This document shows, piece after piece, positions 34,753 through 43,024 of a DNA stretch of 64,000 nucleotides. Source of the stretch: Caenimonas sp. SL110 (GTDB lineage Bacteria > Pseudomonadota > Gammaproteobacteria > Burkholderiales > Burkholderiaceae_C). The stretch spans positions 62,001-126,000 of the forward strand of contig NZ_JANU01000003.1 in NCBI RefSeq assembly GCF_001044395.1. Reading direction: 5' to 3'. The translations under genes were made by a program, and so were the position numbers. How positions within the stretch are numbered: position 1 is the stretch's first letter; every line of letters starts with the position of its first letter. The notes under the pieces were generated by a model. It was given only the letters and a program-made list of their open reading frames with translations, had not been told where the DNA came from and made no database searches.

Positions 34753-36006
34753 ATGACACGCCAAAAATCGAACAAACCCAGGATCGCGCTGGCCCTGGCC
34801 GGCGGTGGTCCGCTGGGCGCCATTTATGAAATCGGCGCCTTGTGCGCGCTCGACGAATCGCTCAAGGGCGTGGACTTCACGAAGCTCGATCACTACGTGG
34901 GTGTGTCGGCTGGCGGCTTCATCGCAGCGGGTCTCGCCAACGGCATCACGCCGCGCGCACTGTGCGCCTCATTCATCGAAAACGATGACGGTGCCTCCGA
35001 CGTGTTCGACCCCTCCTGGCTGCTCGTGCCCGCATACAGCGAATTCGCCCGCCGCGCGATCATGTTTCCGGGCCTGGCCGCATCGGCGCTGTGGCGTGCA
35101 ACCGTTGGCCGCCGCACACTCACGCACTCGCTGGAACGCCTGGGCAAGAGCCTGCCCACCGGCATCTTCTCCAACGACCTGGTCGATACGCGCCTGGCCG
35201 AATTGTTCTCGCGCAATGGCCGCACCAACGACTTTCGCAAGCTCAAGACCCGGCTGACGCTGGTCGCCACCAATCTGGACACCGGCGACGCCGCACCGTT
35301 CGGCCGGCCGGGCTGGGACCACATCACCATCTCCAAGGCCGTGCAGGCCAGCAGCGCGTTGCCCGGCCTGTTCCCGCCGGTTGAGATCGACGACCAGTAC
35401 TTCGTCGATGGCGCACTCAAGAAGACGATGCACGCCTCGGTCGCGCTCGATGACGGCGTGGACCTCATGCTGTGCGTGAACCCGCTGGTGCCGTTCAATT
35501 CGACCAAGGCCGCCAACGCACGCGTGATGCAGCGCGGCCTCACGCAAGAGCAGCGCGCCATTCCGCGCATCGCCGATGGCGGCCTGCCCGCCGTGCTGTC
35601 GCAGACCTTCCGCTCGATGATCCATTCACGAATGGAGCTGGGCATGAAGCACTACGAACGCGCCTACCCCCACACCGACATCGTGCTGGTCGAAGCAGAC
35701 CACCGCGACCCCGAGCTGTACCTGGCCAACACCTTCAGCTACAGCCAGCGCCGACAGCTTGCCGAGCATGCCTACCAGCAGACACGCGCGTTGCTGCGTT
35801 CGCGCCGCACGACGCTCTCTGCCAAATTCGCGCGGCACGGCATTGAACTCGACGCCGAGGTGCTGGACGACCCGAGGCGCCACCTCGTTGCGCGCCGCGC
35901 GCCGCCGACTCGCATCGGCCGCGCGATTGTCTCGTTGCAGGAAGCGATGGACGACCTCGGTTACGCCATTGCCCAGCCCGCCACCCCAACGGCCACCGCC
36001 GCCTGA
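34753..36006 (+). CDS. Patatin-like phospholipase
   Basis: 417 residues. The oxyanion loop ALAGGGPLGAIYEIGAL near residue 13, the serine-nucleophile motif GVSAGGF (GxSxG) near 55 and the catalytic-Asp motif FVDGAL near 220 define the patatin fold. It would hydrolyse acyl esters of phospholipid or neutral lipid. Lying between phasin, TetR and PHA/wax genes it may act on stored lipid. ATG 34753 is preferred over a TTG one codon earlier. It is followed after five bases by the TetR gene. Confidence 0.9.
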   Translation: MTRQKSNKPRIALALAGGGPLGAIYEIGALCALDESLKGVDFTKLDHYVGVSAGGFIAAGLANGITPRALCASFIENDDGASDVFDPSWLLVPAYSEFARRAIMFPGLAASALWRATVGRRTLTHSLERLGKSLPTGIFSNDLVDTRLAELFSRNGRTNDFRKLKTRLTLVATNLDTGDAAPFGRPGWDHITISKAVQASSALPGLFPPVEIDDQYFVDGALKKTMHASVALDDGVDLMLCVNPLVPFNSTKAANARVMQRGLTQEQRAIPRIADGGLPAVLSQTFRSMIHSRMELGMKHYERAYPHTDIVLVEADHRDPELYLANTFSYSQRRQLAEHAYQQTRALLRSRRTTLSAKFARHGIELDAEVLDDPRRHLVARRAPPTRIGRAIVSLQEAMDDLGYAIAQPATPTATAA

Positions 36007-36011
36007 AACCC

Positions 36012-36674
36012 ATGGCCAAGAAAGCGCCCCGCCGTACCGCAGAGCGCATCCTGGAGGTGACGCTCGAGCTGTTCAATCGCTTTGGCGAGCCGAATGTTTC
36101 GACCACGCTGATTTCGGCCGAACTCAACATCAGCCCCGGCAACCTCTACTACCACTACCCGGCCAAAGACGAACTCATCAACTCGCTGTTCGACCGCTAC
36201 GAGAAATCGCTGGGCGAATTGCTCAATGCAAGCGATGGCGTGCGCGACGTGGAAGACGCCTGGTTCTTCATGCACACGCTGTTCGAGCTGATCTGGCAAT
36301 ACCGTTTTCTGTACCGCGACCTGAACGACCTGCTGTCCAAGAACCGCCGGCTCGAAACGCATTTCCAGTGGGTGCTCAAGAACAAGACACGCGCGATCCG
36401 CGCACTGCTGGACGGCATGAACCGCTCCGGCGCGCTGTCGATGGACACGCGCGAAATGGAGCCGACCGCCACGAGCATGGTGGTCGTGCTGACCTATTGG
36501 CTGAGCTACGAATATGTGCGCGACCCGCGCCGTGCGCTGGAGCCCGAAAGCGCGCAGCTCGCATTGCTGCGCGGGGCCCATCACGTCCTCAATCTGCTGG
36601 TACCCTATCTCGAACAGGGGCAGCGCATGCATCTGCTTGGGCTGGTATCGGCCTATAGCAACCCGGCGTCCTGA
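36012..36674 (+). CDS. TetR-family transcriptional regulator
   Basis: 220 residues. The N-terminal helix-turn-helix reads RILEVTLELFNRFGEPNVSTTLISAELNI..GNLYYHYPAKDELI, classic TetR with the YYHY..K element. The C-terminal ligand domain (about 75-220) is helical with many aromatics (FMHTLFELIWQYRFLYRDLNDLL), compatible with an acyl-chain ligand. It lies five bases after the patatin gene and probably controls this lipid locus. Targets cannot be read from the sequence. Confidence 0.93.
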   Translation: MAKKAPRRTAERILEVTLELFNRFGEPNVSTTLISAELNISPGNLYYHYPAKDELINSLFDRYEKSLGELLNASDGVRDVEDAWFFMHTLFELIWQYRFLYRDLNDLLSKNRRLETHFQWVLKNKTRAIRALLDGMNRSGALSMDTREMEPTATSMVVVLTYWLSYEYVRDPRRALEPESAQLALLRGAHHVLNLLVPYLEQGQRMHLLGLVSAYSNPAS

Positions 36675-36710
36675 CACCTGACACAAAAAGAAGACGGGAG
36701 ACTAGACGAC

Positions 36711-37484
36711 ATGGCGAAGTGGACAGCCTTCCCCCAACTGGGTGAATACGATTTCGACGCGACCGGTGTGAAAAAGCACTGGTCTCGCCTGCACGCAGGC
36801 GACGCCGAACCCTTGCCCCTCGATGCGGCCGTGCTCGATGCATGGGTGCTCTTTCACAACGGTGACTACCAGCGCGCCGCCGAAGCAGGCTTGAAGGCAG
36901 GCGCAGACGGCATCACGGTGGCCAACAAGGCCACGGCCGTCTACGCCAACTACCTGGAGAAGAAAGAAAAGATCAAGCTCGACCTCTTCATGGAAGTCGC
37001 GCAGCGTGCCGAGGCTCTCGCGGTGCAGGACGCCAAGAACGCTAACGCCTGGTATTGGCAGGCCTACGCACTGGGCCGCTACAGCCAGGGCATCAGTGTG
37101 GCCAAGGCGCTCGCGCAGGGCCTGGGCGGCAAGGTCAAGGAAGCGCTGGAGCGCTGCATCAAGCTGCAGCCCAAGCATGCCGATGCGCACATTGCGCTGG
37201 GCGCGTTCCACGCCGAGGTGATCGACAAGGTCGGCACGCTCATTGGCGGCATGACCTACGGCGCCAAGAAAGACATCGGCCTGAAGCTCTTCCAGGATGC
37301 GCTCAAGCTCAATCCCGCGTCTCCCATCGGCATGATCGAATACGCCAACGGCCTGGTCATGCTGGAAGGCGACAAGAAGCTCAAGGACGCCACACGGCTC
37401 TATGAGCAAGCCGCCGCGAGCAAGCCGGCGGATGCGACCGAGCACCTCGATGTGGCGCTGGCCCGGGCGGAGCTGGACGATTAG
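36711..37484 (+). CDS. TPR-type helical repeat protein
   Basis: 257 residues, soluble, without signal peptide. Helical pairs with TPR-like spacing are visible: AWVLFHNGDYQRAAEAGLKAGA, ANAWYWQAYALGRYSQG, ALERCIKLQPKHADAHIALGAFHAEV and LKLFQDALKLNPASPIGMIEYANGL. It is likely a protein-protein interaction scaffold of unknown partner. GGGAG precedes the ATG. Its stop codon overlaps that of the convergent PQQ dehydrogenase gene (37481-37484). Confidence 0.8.
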   Translation: MAKWTAFPQLGEYDFDATGVKKHWSRLHAGDAEPLPLDAAVLDAWVLFHNGDYQRAAEAGLKAGADGITVANKATAVYANYLEKKEKIKLDLFMEVAQRAEALAVQDAKNANAWYWQAYALGRYSQGISVAKALAQGLGGKVKEALERCIKLQPKHADAHIALGAFHAEVIDKVGTLIGGMTYGAKKDIGLKLFQDALKLNPASPIGMIEYANGLVMLEGDKKLKDATRLYEQAAASKPADATEHLDVALARAELDD

Positions 37485-39625
37485 GGCTTGACTGCGGGTG
37501 TTCCCGGCGACGTCTCATCCCGAAGCAGTCGCGCCCGGTCACCGACAAATGCACGGATCGCCTCGCTGTCCTGCGACGTGAGGGTGCCGGCCCAGTTGGG
37601 CATGCCACGGGCTTCGAGCGCGCCGCCCAGGACCACGGCTTCCCACGCCCCGCGCGCCGTCAACATCGGGGAGCGGCGCAGGTCGGGGATCGTGTTGTGG
37701 CCGTATGCGCCCTGGCCGTGGCAGGTACCGCAGTAGCTGTAGAGCGTGCGCCCCCTTGCGATGACAGCGTCTGACCAGGTCTGGTCCGGCACATTGGGCG
37801 GCGGGTGCGGACGGCTGTTGTCGGGTGCGCTTGCCTGCCCGTCGAGCTTGAAGACCAGCACCCTTCCGTTCAAGCCGACCCTGGGCGTCTCGATGAACGG
37901 AAAGTACAGCGCGTTCGACCCCCCAAAACCGCTCAGCACCGCCACGTACTGCTCGCCCTTGACCTCGTAGGTCATCGCCCCGGCGATGATGCCGTCAAAG
38001 CCCTGCCAGCTCCACAGCCGCTCGCCGGTGTCGGCCCGGTAAGCATTGAAACGGCCGTCGGGTCCGCCCTGGAACACGAGGTTGCCCGCCGTCGCCAGCA
38101 CGCCGGCAGCCGAGATGCCGGGGTGGCGGACGCGCCACGCCTCCTTCTGGTTGACGGGGTCCCAGGCCAGCAGGAATCCGCGGGTCTTCAGGGCCATCGA
38201 CTTGCGATCAGCCTCATTTTTCGGGCCTGCAAAGGTCAGCGAACTGATGCCCAGATTCTGCGAATTCGACTGATAGCCGTAGCCGTCGTCGGCGGCATAG
38301 TCGATGGGCACGTCCTGCGCCGGGATGTAGGTGAGTCCCGTCTTCGGGCTGAAGGCCATCGGGTGCCAGTTGTGCGAGCCGAAGGCACCGGGCATGGCGA
38401 CGAATCGCTCACCGGTCCTGGCGTAGCGCGCAGCCGGATTTTCAACCGGCCTTCCGGTTTCGAGGTCGATGCGCGAAGCCCAGTTGACCGAGGTGAACTT
38501 CTCGGCGGAAACCAGCTTCCCATCGCGCCGGTCGATCACGTAGAAGAACCCGTTCTTGGGCGCGTGCAACAACACCTTTCGCGTCGCCCCCTTGATCGTG
38601 AGGTCGGTCAGGATGATGGGCTGGGTGGAGGTGAAGTCCCAGTCATCTGCGGGCGTCTGCTGGTAGTGCCACTTGTACGCGCCCGTGTCCGGGTCGAGCG
38701 CCAGTATCGAGGCGACGAACAGGTTGTCGCCCGCACCGCGCGCCTTCGAACTCCACGGGCTTGAATTGCCGGTCCCGACGATGATCTGGTCGAACTCCTG
38801 GTCGTAGACGATGGTGTCCCAGGGCGTCGCGCCCCCGCCCGTCTGCTTCCAGCCGCCATCGCCCCAGGTCGGGAACGCCTTGTCCATCAGCACCTTGTCG
38901 GATGCGGCGCCATCGGGCTTGTTTTGCGGGTTGGGCGTCATGTAGAAGCGCCACGCGGGCTTGCCGGTCTCGGCGTCGTACGCACCCAGGAAACCGCGCA
39001 CACCAAAATCGGCGCCGCCCTGTCCGATGAGCACCTTGCCCTTGACCACGCGTGGCGCGCCGGTGATGGTATTGACCGACTTCGCATCGAAGGTTCGCGT
39101 GGACCAGACCCGCTGGCCGGTTGCCGCATCGAGCGCTTCGAGGCGTCCGTCCAGCGTGGCCACATAGATCTTGCCGTTCCATGCAGCAATGCCCCGGCTG
39201 ACCACATCGCAGCAGGCATGAACGGCCTTGGCGCCGGGCACCTTGGGGTCGTAATGCCACAGCTGCCTGCCGGTGGCAGCGTCGTAGGCGTACACATGGG
39301 ACCAGCTGGTGCTGGTGTAGAGCACGCCATCGACCACGAGCGGTGTTGCTTCCTGCCCGCGATTGGTCTCGAAGTCGCCCCACCAGGCGAGCTTGAGGCG
39401 AGGCACCGTGGACACGTTGATCCTGTCGAGCGCGCTGTAGCGGGCTTCGGCGTATGTGCCGCCCACGGTCATCCAGTTGGCGGGGTCCTGGGCAGCGCTC
39501 GCCAGGCGGCTGGCGTTGACCGGCGTCGGCGCTTTTTGCGCGAGCGTGCTGGTCAACATCGTGGAAAGCAAGACCAGCGAAATCAACGATACCGTTGCAC
39601 GCCAGCCAACCAGATTGAACTTCAT
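37481..39625 (-). CDS. PQQ- and heme-containing alcohol dehydrogenase (quinohemoprotein)
   Basis: 714 residues. A signal peptide (about 1-29) sends it to the periplasm. An eight-bladed propeller follows with W-motifs such as AYDAATGRQLWHYDP and the adjacent-cysteine disulfide HACCDVVSRG that stacks on PQQ. TPADDWDFTSTQP holds the catalytic Asp. A C-terminal cytochrome c domain (about 615-700) carries the heme site YCGTCHGQ and a likely axial Met in RGMPNW. This is the layout of type II quinohemoprotein alcohol dehydrogenases, which oxidise alcohols and pass electrons to the respiratory chain. Beside fatty-alcohol genes it might oxidise alcohols of that pathway; this is inferred. Confidence 0.92.
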   Translation of the reverse strand: MKFNLVGWRATVSLISLVLLSTMLTSTLAQKAPTPVNASRLASAAQDPANWMTVGGTYAEARYSALDRINVSTVPRLKLAWWGDFETNRGQEATPLVVDGVLYTSTSWSHVYAYDAATGRQLWHYDPKVPGAKAVHACCDVVSRGIAAWNGKIYVATLDGRLEALDAATGQRVWSTRTFDAKSVNTITGAPRVVKGKVLIGQGGADFGVRGFLGAYDAETGKPAWRFYMTPNPQNKPDGAASDKVLMDKAFPTWGDGGWKQTGGGATPWDTIVYDQEFDQIIVGTGNSSPWSSKARGAGDNLFVASILALDPDTGAYKWHYQQTPADDWDFTSTQPIILTDLTIKGATRKVLLHAPKNGFFYVIDRRDGKLVSAEKFTSVNWASRIDLETGRPVENPAARYARTGERFVAMPGAFGSHNWHPMAFSPKTGLTYIPAQDVPIDYAADDGYGYQSNSQNLGISSLTFAGPKNEADRKSMALKTRGFLLAWDPVNQKEAWRVRHPGISAAGVLATAGNLVFQGGPDGRFNAYRADTGERLWSWQGFDGIIAGAMTYEVKGEQYVAVLSGFGGSNALYFPFIETPRVGLNGRVLVFKLDGQASAPDNSRPHPPPNVPDQTWSDAVIARGRTLYSYCGTCHGQGAYGHNTIPDLRRSPMLTARGAWEAVVLGGALEARGMPNWAGTLTSQDSEAIRAFVGDRARLLRDETSPGTPAVKP

Positions 39626-39723
39626 GGGGGTCGATTGTGCCGCCGTGCAAATAGACCCGTTCCGATGGGTTCATGCGGCCAGCGCCTACAGCACTGTTGA
39701 GCCTTCGCCCGCAACATCTGCGC

Positions 39724-40191
39724 ATGAACATTTTTGAAGCCCTGCGCATTTCGCACGACACGCAGCGTGCCCTGGCAACGCAGATCCTGCAAACGCAGGG
39801 CGATTCGCCCGAGCGCAACCGGCTGTACCGCGAGCTCAAGCACGAACTCGCCGCGCACGCCGCAGCCGAGGAGCGCTGGTTCTACAGCCCGCTCATCGAC
39901 CACGACGAATCGATGGCGCAATCGCGGCACGGCATGGCCGAGCACCATGAGATGGACAAGCTGGTCGACGAGCTCAATTCGATGGAGATGAGTTCATCCG
40001 GCTGGCTCGCGCATTTCAAGAAGCTGCACCACAAGGTCTATCACCACCTCGAAGACGAAGAGCACGCGATCTTCCAGCTGGCCGGCAAGGTGCTGACCGA
40101 AAAGCAGAAGACGGATCTTGCGAAGTCTTACGAAGAAGAGTTCGTGAACTTCCGGCTTGGCCAGATGCCTATCAGTTCGGCAGAAAGCTGA
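39724..40191 (+). CDS. Hemerythrin-like domain protein
   Basis: 155 residues, all helical. Iron-ligand-type residues are seen in ALRISHDTQRAL (about residue 10), ELAAHAAAEERWFY (about 40-53), HHEMDKLVDELN (about 75) and KLHHKVYHHLEDEEHAIF (about 100-117), giving the H...H..E...H...H..D/E order of bacterial hemerythrin domains. Such proteins bind oxygen or sense oxygen, nitric oxide or iron. It is transcribed away from the PQQ dehydrogenase gene and ends directly against the convergent methyltransferase gene. Confidence 0.88.
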   Translation: MNIFEALRISHDTQRALATQILQTQGDSPERNRLYRELKHELAAHAAAEERWFYSPLIDHDESMAQSRHGMAEHHEMDKLVDELNSMEMSSSGWLAHFKKLHHKVYHHLEDEEHAIFQLAGKVLTEKQKTDLAKSYEEEFVNFRLGQMPISSAES

Positions 40192-40959
40192 TCAGGTTTT
40201 GCTGAAGACCAGCCGCGCATAACCGTAGCGGCCGTCGCGATATTTTTCGCGGTACGCCAGGTTCGAGGCGTTCAGACCGTCTATCTGCCCGGTGGTCGCG
40301 CCCACCTGTTCAATCAGTTCATCGCGCAATTCATCGGCCGACTTGAGCATGTGATCGACTGTGGGCGCTGCGAGCTTGGACAAGTCCAGGTGCTCGTCCA
40401 GCGTGAAGCCATTGGCAGCGCTGGCCGCCATGTAATCGGACAGCAGGTTCAGGCCCTGCTCGCCTTCATAAGCGCGACGCAGGCCCACCTCATCGAGGAT
40501 GAGCAGCTTGCCACCGGGCTTGAGCGCGCGGGCTGCGCCACCAAAAATATCAGCCGGTGCGATGTACTGCGCCGATTCCTGGAACAGGACCTGGTCCCAT
40601 TGCCGGTCGGGCACGAAATCTTCCCAGCGCGAGCAGATGATTTTTTCGCCAGTGCCAAATCGCTCATTGGCATACGCAATCTGTCCCGCGTCCGGGTTCA
40701 CGCCTGTCACGTCGTAGCCGCGCGCCAGCAGCATGGACATCGTCGCGCCCATGCCGGTGCCCACTTCCAGCACGCTCGCAGGCGCCGGGACCAGCCGCTC
40801 CAGCAACAGTTCAGTGGAATGCGCCTGCGCCTGCGCGAAGCTGTCACTCGCGTTGGCGAACAGGCCGTAGTGCAACCAGTCCAGGTTGCAGCCGCTGCGA
40901 ACCAGCAGGTGTGCGTAAACGTTCAGTGGAAACGGAAAGTGCCGGTAGCGTTCGATCAT
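40192..40959 (-). CDS. SAM-dependent methyltransferase
   Basis: 255 residues. The class I fold is shown by motif I VLEVGTGMGATMSML (about 64-78), motif II YDVTGVNPDAGQ and the post-I region ARALKPGGKLLILDEV. The N-terminal part (LDWLHYGLFANASDSFAQAQAHSTELLLERL) resembles methyltransferases acting on lipid-like or small-molecule substrates. The acceptor is unknown. It lies between hemerythrin and wax ester synthase genes in the latter's direction, 73 bases after it. Confidence 0.85.
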   Translation of the reverse strand: MIERYRHFPFPLNVYAHLLVRSGCNLDWLHYGLFANASDSFAQAQAHSTELLLERLVPAPASVLEVGTGMGATMSMLLARGYDVTGVNPDAGQIAYANERFGTGEKIICSRWEDFVPDRQWDQVLFQESAQYIAPADIFGGAARALKPGGKLLILDEVGLRRAYEGEQGLNLLSDYMAASAANGFTLDEHLDLSKLAAPTVDHMLKSADELRDELIEQVGATTGQIDGLNASNLAYREKYRDGRYGYARLVFSKT

Positions 40960-41033
40960 TGTCGTGGCGGTGCGGATTCAAATGAGCGGGCAATGATGCC
41001 ACGCTGGGAGGTCACGCCCGCATCACTGTGGCG

Positions 41034-42575
41034 TCACTCGCCCCAGGGCAGCATCAGCGTGACGATCGACAGCTTCGCAAACTCCGGCGTGAACTCATCG
41101 ATGATCTTTTGCGGCTGCGGACACAGCGTGGTGTCGGTGATCACACCGAACTGCACGCCGCCGCCGTAACTCAGAATTGAAACGCCCAGCCCGATATCGC
41201 CGGACTGCGGCACCCAGAACATCGATTGCTCCAGCGTGGAGCCCAGCAGCTTGAGCTTCTCGCGCGGACCGGGCACGTTGGTCATGACGGCGGTGGTCTT
41301 CTTGCCGAACAGATTGAGCATCGCGTCCTGCGCGGGCTTGATCAACAGGCCAGCTACTGCCAGCAACCCGAACGCCAGCAGCGGCTGCGTGCTGCCCTTG
41401 AGCGCATTCATGCGCCTTCGCACTTCGTAAACGCGCTCGATCGGGTTTTCCATGCCGATCGGCAGCACCAGCGGCACGAGGCCGAAGCGGTTGCCCAGCT
41501 TGTAGGCCTGGTCCAGCGGCCGCAGGTTCACCGGAATCATGGCGCGGATTTCCTGGCCGGTGACGTCATCGCCCAGATGGCGCAGGTACTCACCGATGGC
41601 GCCGGCCACGCATGACAGCAGCACGTCGTTGATGGAGCAGTTGAGCGCCTTGCCCACTGCCTTGACTTCTTCCAGCGGCAGCGGCTCGCACCAGGCCACG
41701 CGTTTAGCCAGGCCCGGCTTGCCCTTCAGGCGCGTTTTCGAATCGTCGGGCATCAAGGCGAGCGCCGCTGCATCCGACAGGACCTGATACGCGAGCTTGG
41801 CGATATCGAGCGATCCGGCCATGCCCTTTTGCGGATCGCGCAGCATGCCCAGCGATTTGACGGCGCCCTCGCCTGCCGCACCCAAGGCCTTCACTGTCAT
41901 GTCGGTGAATGGCTTGATCAGCGTGTCGGCGATCCAGTCTTCCGCGTTCTCGGCCACATGCTTGCGTTTGCGCTCGGGCGGCGGCGCGCCGCCATCGACC
42001 AGCGACATGGTGACCGAGATCAGCGCGATGCCATCGGCAATGCAGTGATGGATGCGAACCAGCATCGCACTGCCGCCCTGGTAGTCCTCGATCAGGTGAA
42101 TCTGCCAGAGCGGATGCTGGTGATCGAGCGGCTGCATTGCCAGTTCGCCCACACGATCCTGCAGCGCCTGTTGTTCGTGGCCTTTGGCGTGCCGGGGGAG
42201 CTTTTCGCGCACGACGTGGCGCTCGATGTCGAAATCCTCGTCTTCGATCCAGGTCGCGCCCGCGGTGTCTTGTTCGACGCGCTGGCGAAAGCGTGCGTAC
42301 TTGAGCAGCCGCTCCTGGACGCGCTGGCACAGGTCCTGGTAGCGGATGCCCGGCTGTATGGTCCAGACGCCCACGATCATCATCAGGTTGCTGGGTGTGT
42401 CCATGCGCAGCCACGCGGTATCGACCTTGGTCATGCGCTCGCCGGACATGCCCAGCATGCCGGTCGCAGCGCGCGACGCATTGCGCTGCACGTTGCGCAC
42501 GGCCTTGCGCGCGGACTTGCCGGCTTTCTTCGCCACTTGCTGGGCCACTTGCTGGGCGACGATGCGGGTGACCAT
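41034..42575 (-). CDS. Wax ester synthase / diacylglycerol acyltransferase
   Basis: 513 residues. The catalytic motif HHCIADG (HHxxxDG) is at residues 176-182. Other family blocks are HPLWQIHLIEDYQGG before it, the NDVLLSCVAGAIGEYL block, IPVNLRPLD and TNVPGPREKLKLLG. About 45 extra N-terminal residues, basic and amphipathic (VAQQVAKKAGKSARKAVRNV), could anchor it to membrane or granule. The enzyme esterifies acyl-CoA to a fatty alcohol or diacylglycerol. The acyl-CoA reductase at 31915-33900 could supply the alcohol, and acyl-CoA-binding protein is encoded divergently next door. GGAGA precedes the ATG. Confidence 0.95.
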   Translation of the reverse strand: MVTRIVAQQVAQQVAKKAGKSARKAVRNVQRNASRAATGMLGMSGERMTKVDTAWLRMDTPSNLMMIVGVWTIQPGIRYQDLCQRVQERLLKYARFRQRVEQDTAGATWIEDEDFDIERHVVREKLPRHAKGHEQQALQDRVGELAMQPLDHQHPLWQIHLIEDYQGGSAMLVRIHHCIADGIALISVTMSLVDGGAPPPERKRKHVAENAEDWIADTLIKPFTDMTVKALGAAGEGAVKSLGMLRDPQKGMAGSLDIAKLAYQVLSDAAALALMPDDSKTRLKGKPGLAKRVAWCEPLPLEEVKAVGKALNCSINDVLLSCVAGAIGEYLRHLGDDVTGQEIRAMIPVNLRPLDQAYKLGNRFGLVPLVLPIGMENPIERVYEVRRRMNALKGSTQPLLAFGLLAVAGLLIKPAQDAMLNLFGKKTTAVMTNVPGPREKLKLLGSTLEQSMFWVPQSGDIGLGVSILSYGGGVQFGVITDTTLCPQPQKIIDEFTPEFAKLSIVTLMLPWGE

Positions 42576-42681
42576 TCGGGGAGTCTCCGGGGGGTTGGGT
42601 GCTAGCCCCCTATTCTGGGCGCGCGGCTGGCCGTAAGATACCGCGAAGTTACCCGCACTGACTCATTGGAGGAACAATCAC

Positions 42682-42936
42682 ATGGCCGATCTCAATGCCG
42701 CATTCCAGGCAGCCGTTGCCAACTCGAAGAACCTCAGCGAGCGTCCAGACAACGCGACGCTGCTGAAAATCTACGGGTTGTACAAGCAGGCAACGGCCGG
42801 CGACAACTCCGAGAAGAAGCCGGGCTTTGGCGACATGGTCGGTCGCGCCAAGTGGGATGCATGGAACGGCTTGAAGGGCACGTCCAGCGACGACGCAATG
42901 CAGCAGTACGTGGATCTGATCGAGTCGCTGAGCTAG
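42682..42936 (+). CDS. Acyl-CoA-binding protein
   Basis: 84 residues, the usual ACBP length. ACBP landmarks are LKIYGLYKQAT (acyl-CoA headgroup tyrosine and lysine), a GDN..KKPG loop and AKWDAWNGLKG (lysine contacting the CoA phosphate). It binds medium- to long-chain acyl-CoA in the cytoplasm and would deliver it to neighbouring acyltransferases. A strong GGAGG stands upstream of the ATG. It is divergent from the wax ester synthase gene with 106 bases between. ACBP is uncommon but known in this bacterial group. Confidence 0.95.
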   Translation: MADLNAAFQAAVANSKNLSERPDNATLLKIYGLYKQATAGDNSEKKPGFGDMVGRAKWDAWNGLKGTSSDDAMQQYVDLIESLS

Positions 42937-42942
42937 TTGGCT

Positions 42943-43024
42943 GTCATGCCGGGCTTGACCCGGCATCCACCGCGCAGCGGCTACGGCCGTCGAAATTCAT
43001 GGATTGCCGGGTCGAGCCTCAGCC
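42943..43024. repeat. Palindromic dispersed repeat, copy 2
   Basis: Begins GTCATGCCGGGCTTGACCCG six bases after the ACBP stop. Its first 50 bases match the reverse complement of copy 1 (31828-31910) at 44 positions. The right arm (GGATTGCCGGGTCGAGCC...) is more decayed and lies inside the 3' end of the CoA-transferase gene, so the repeat supplies the stop codon and last residues of that protein. Confidence 0.75.
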
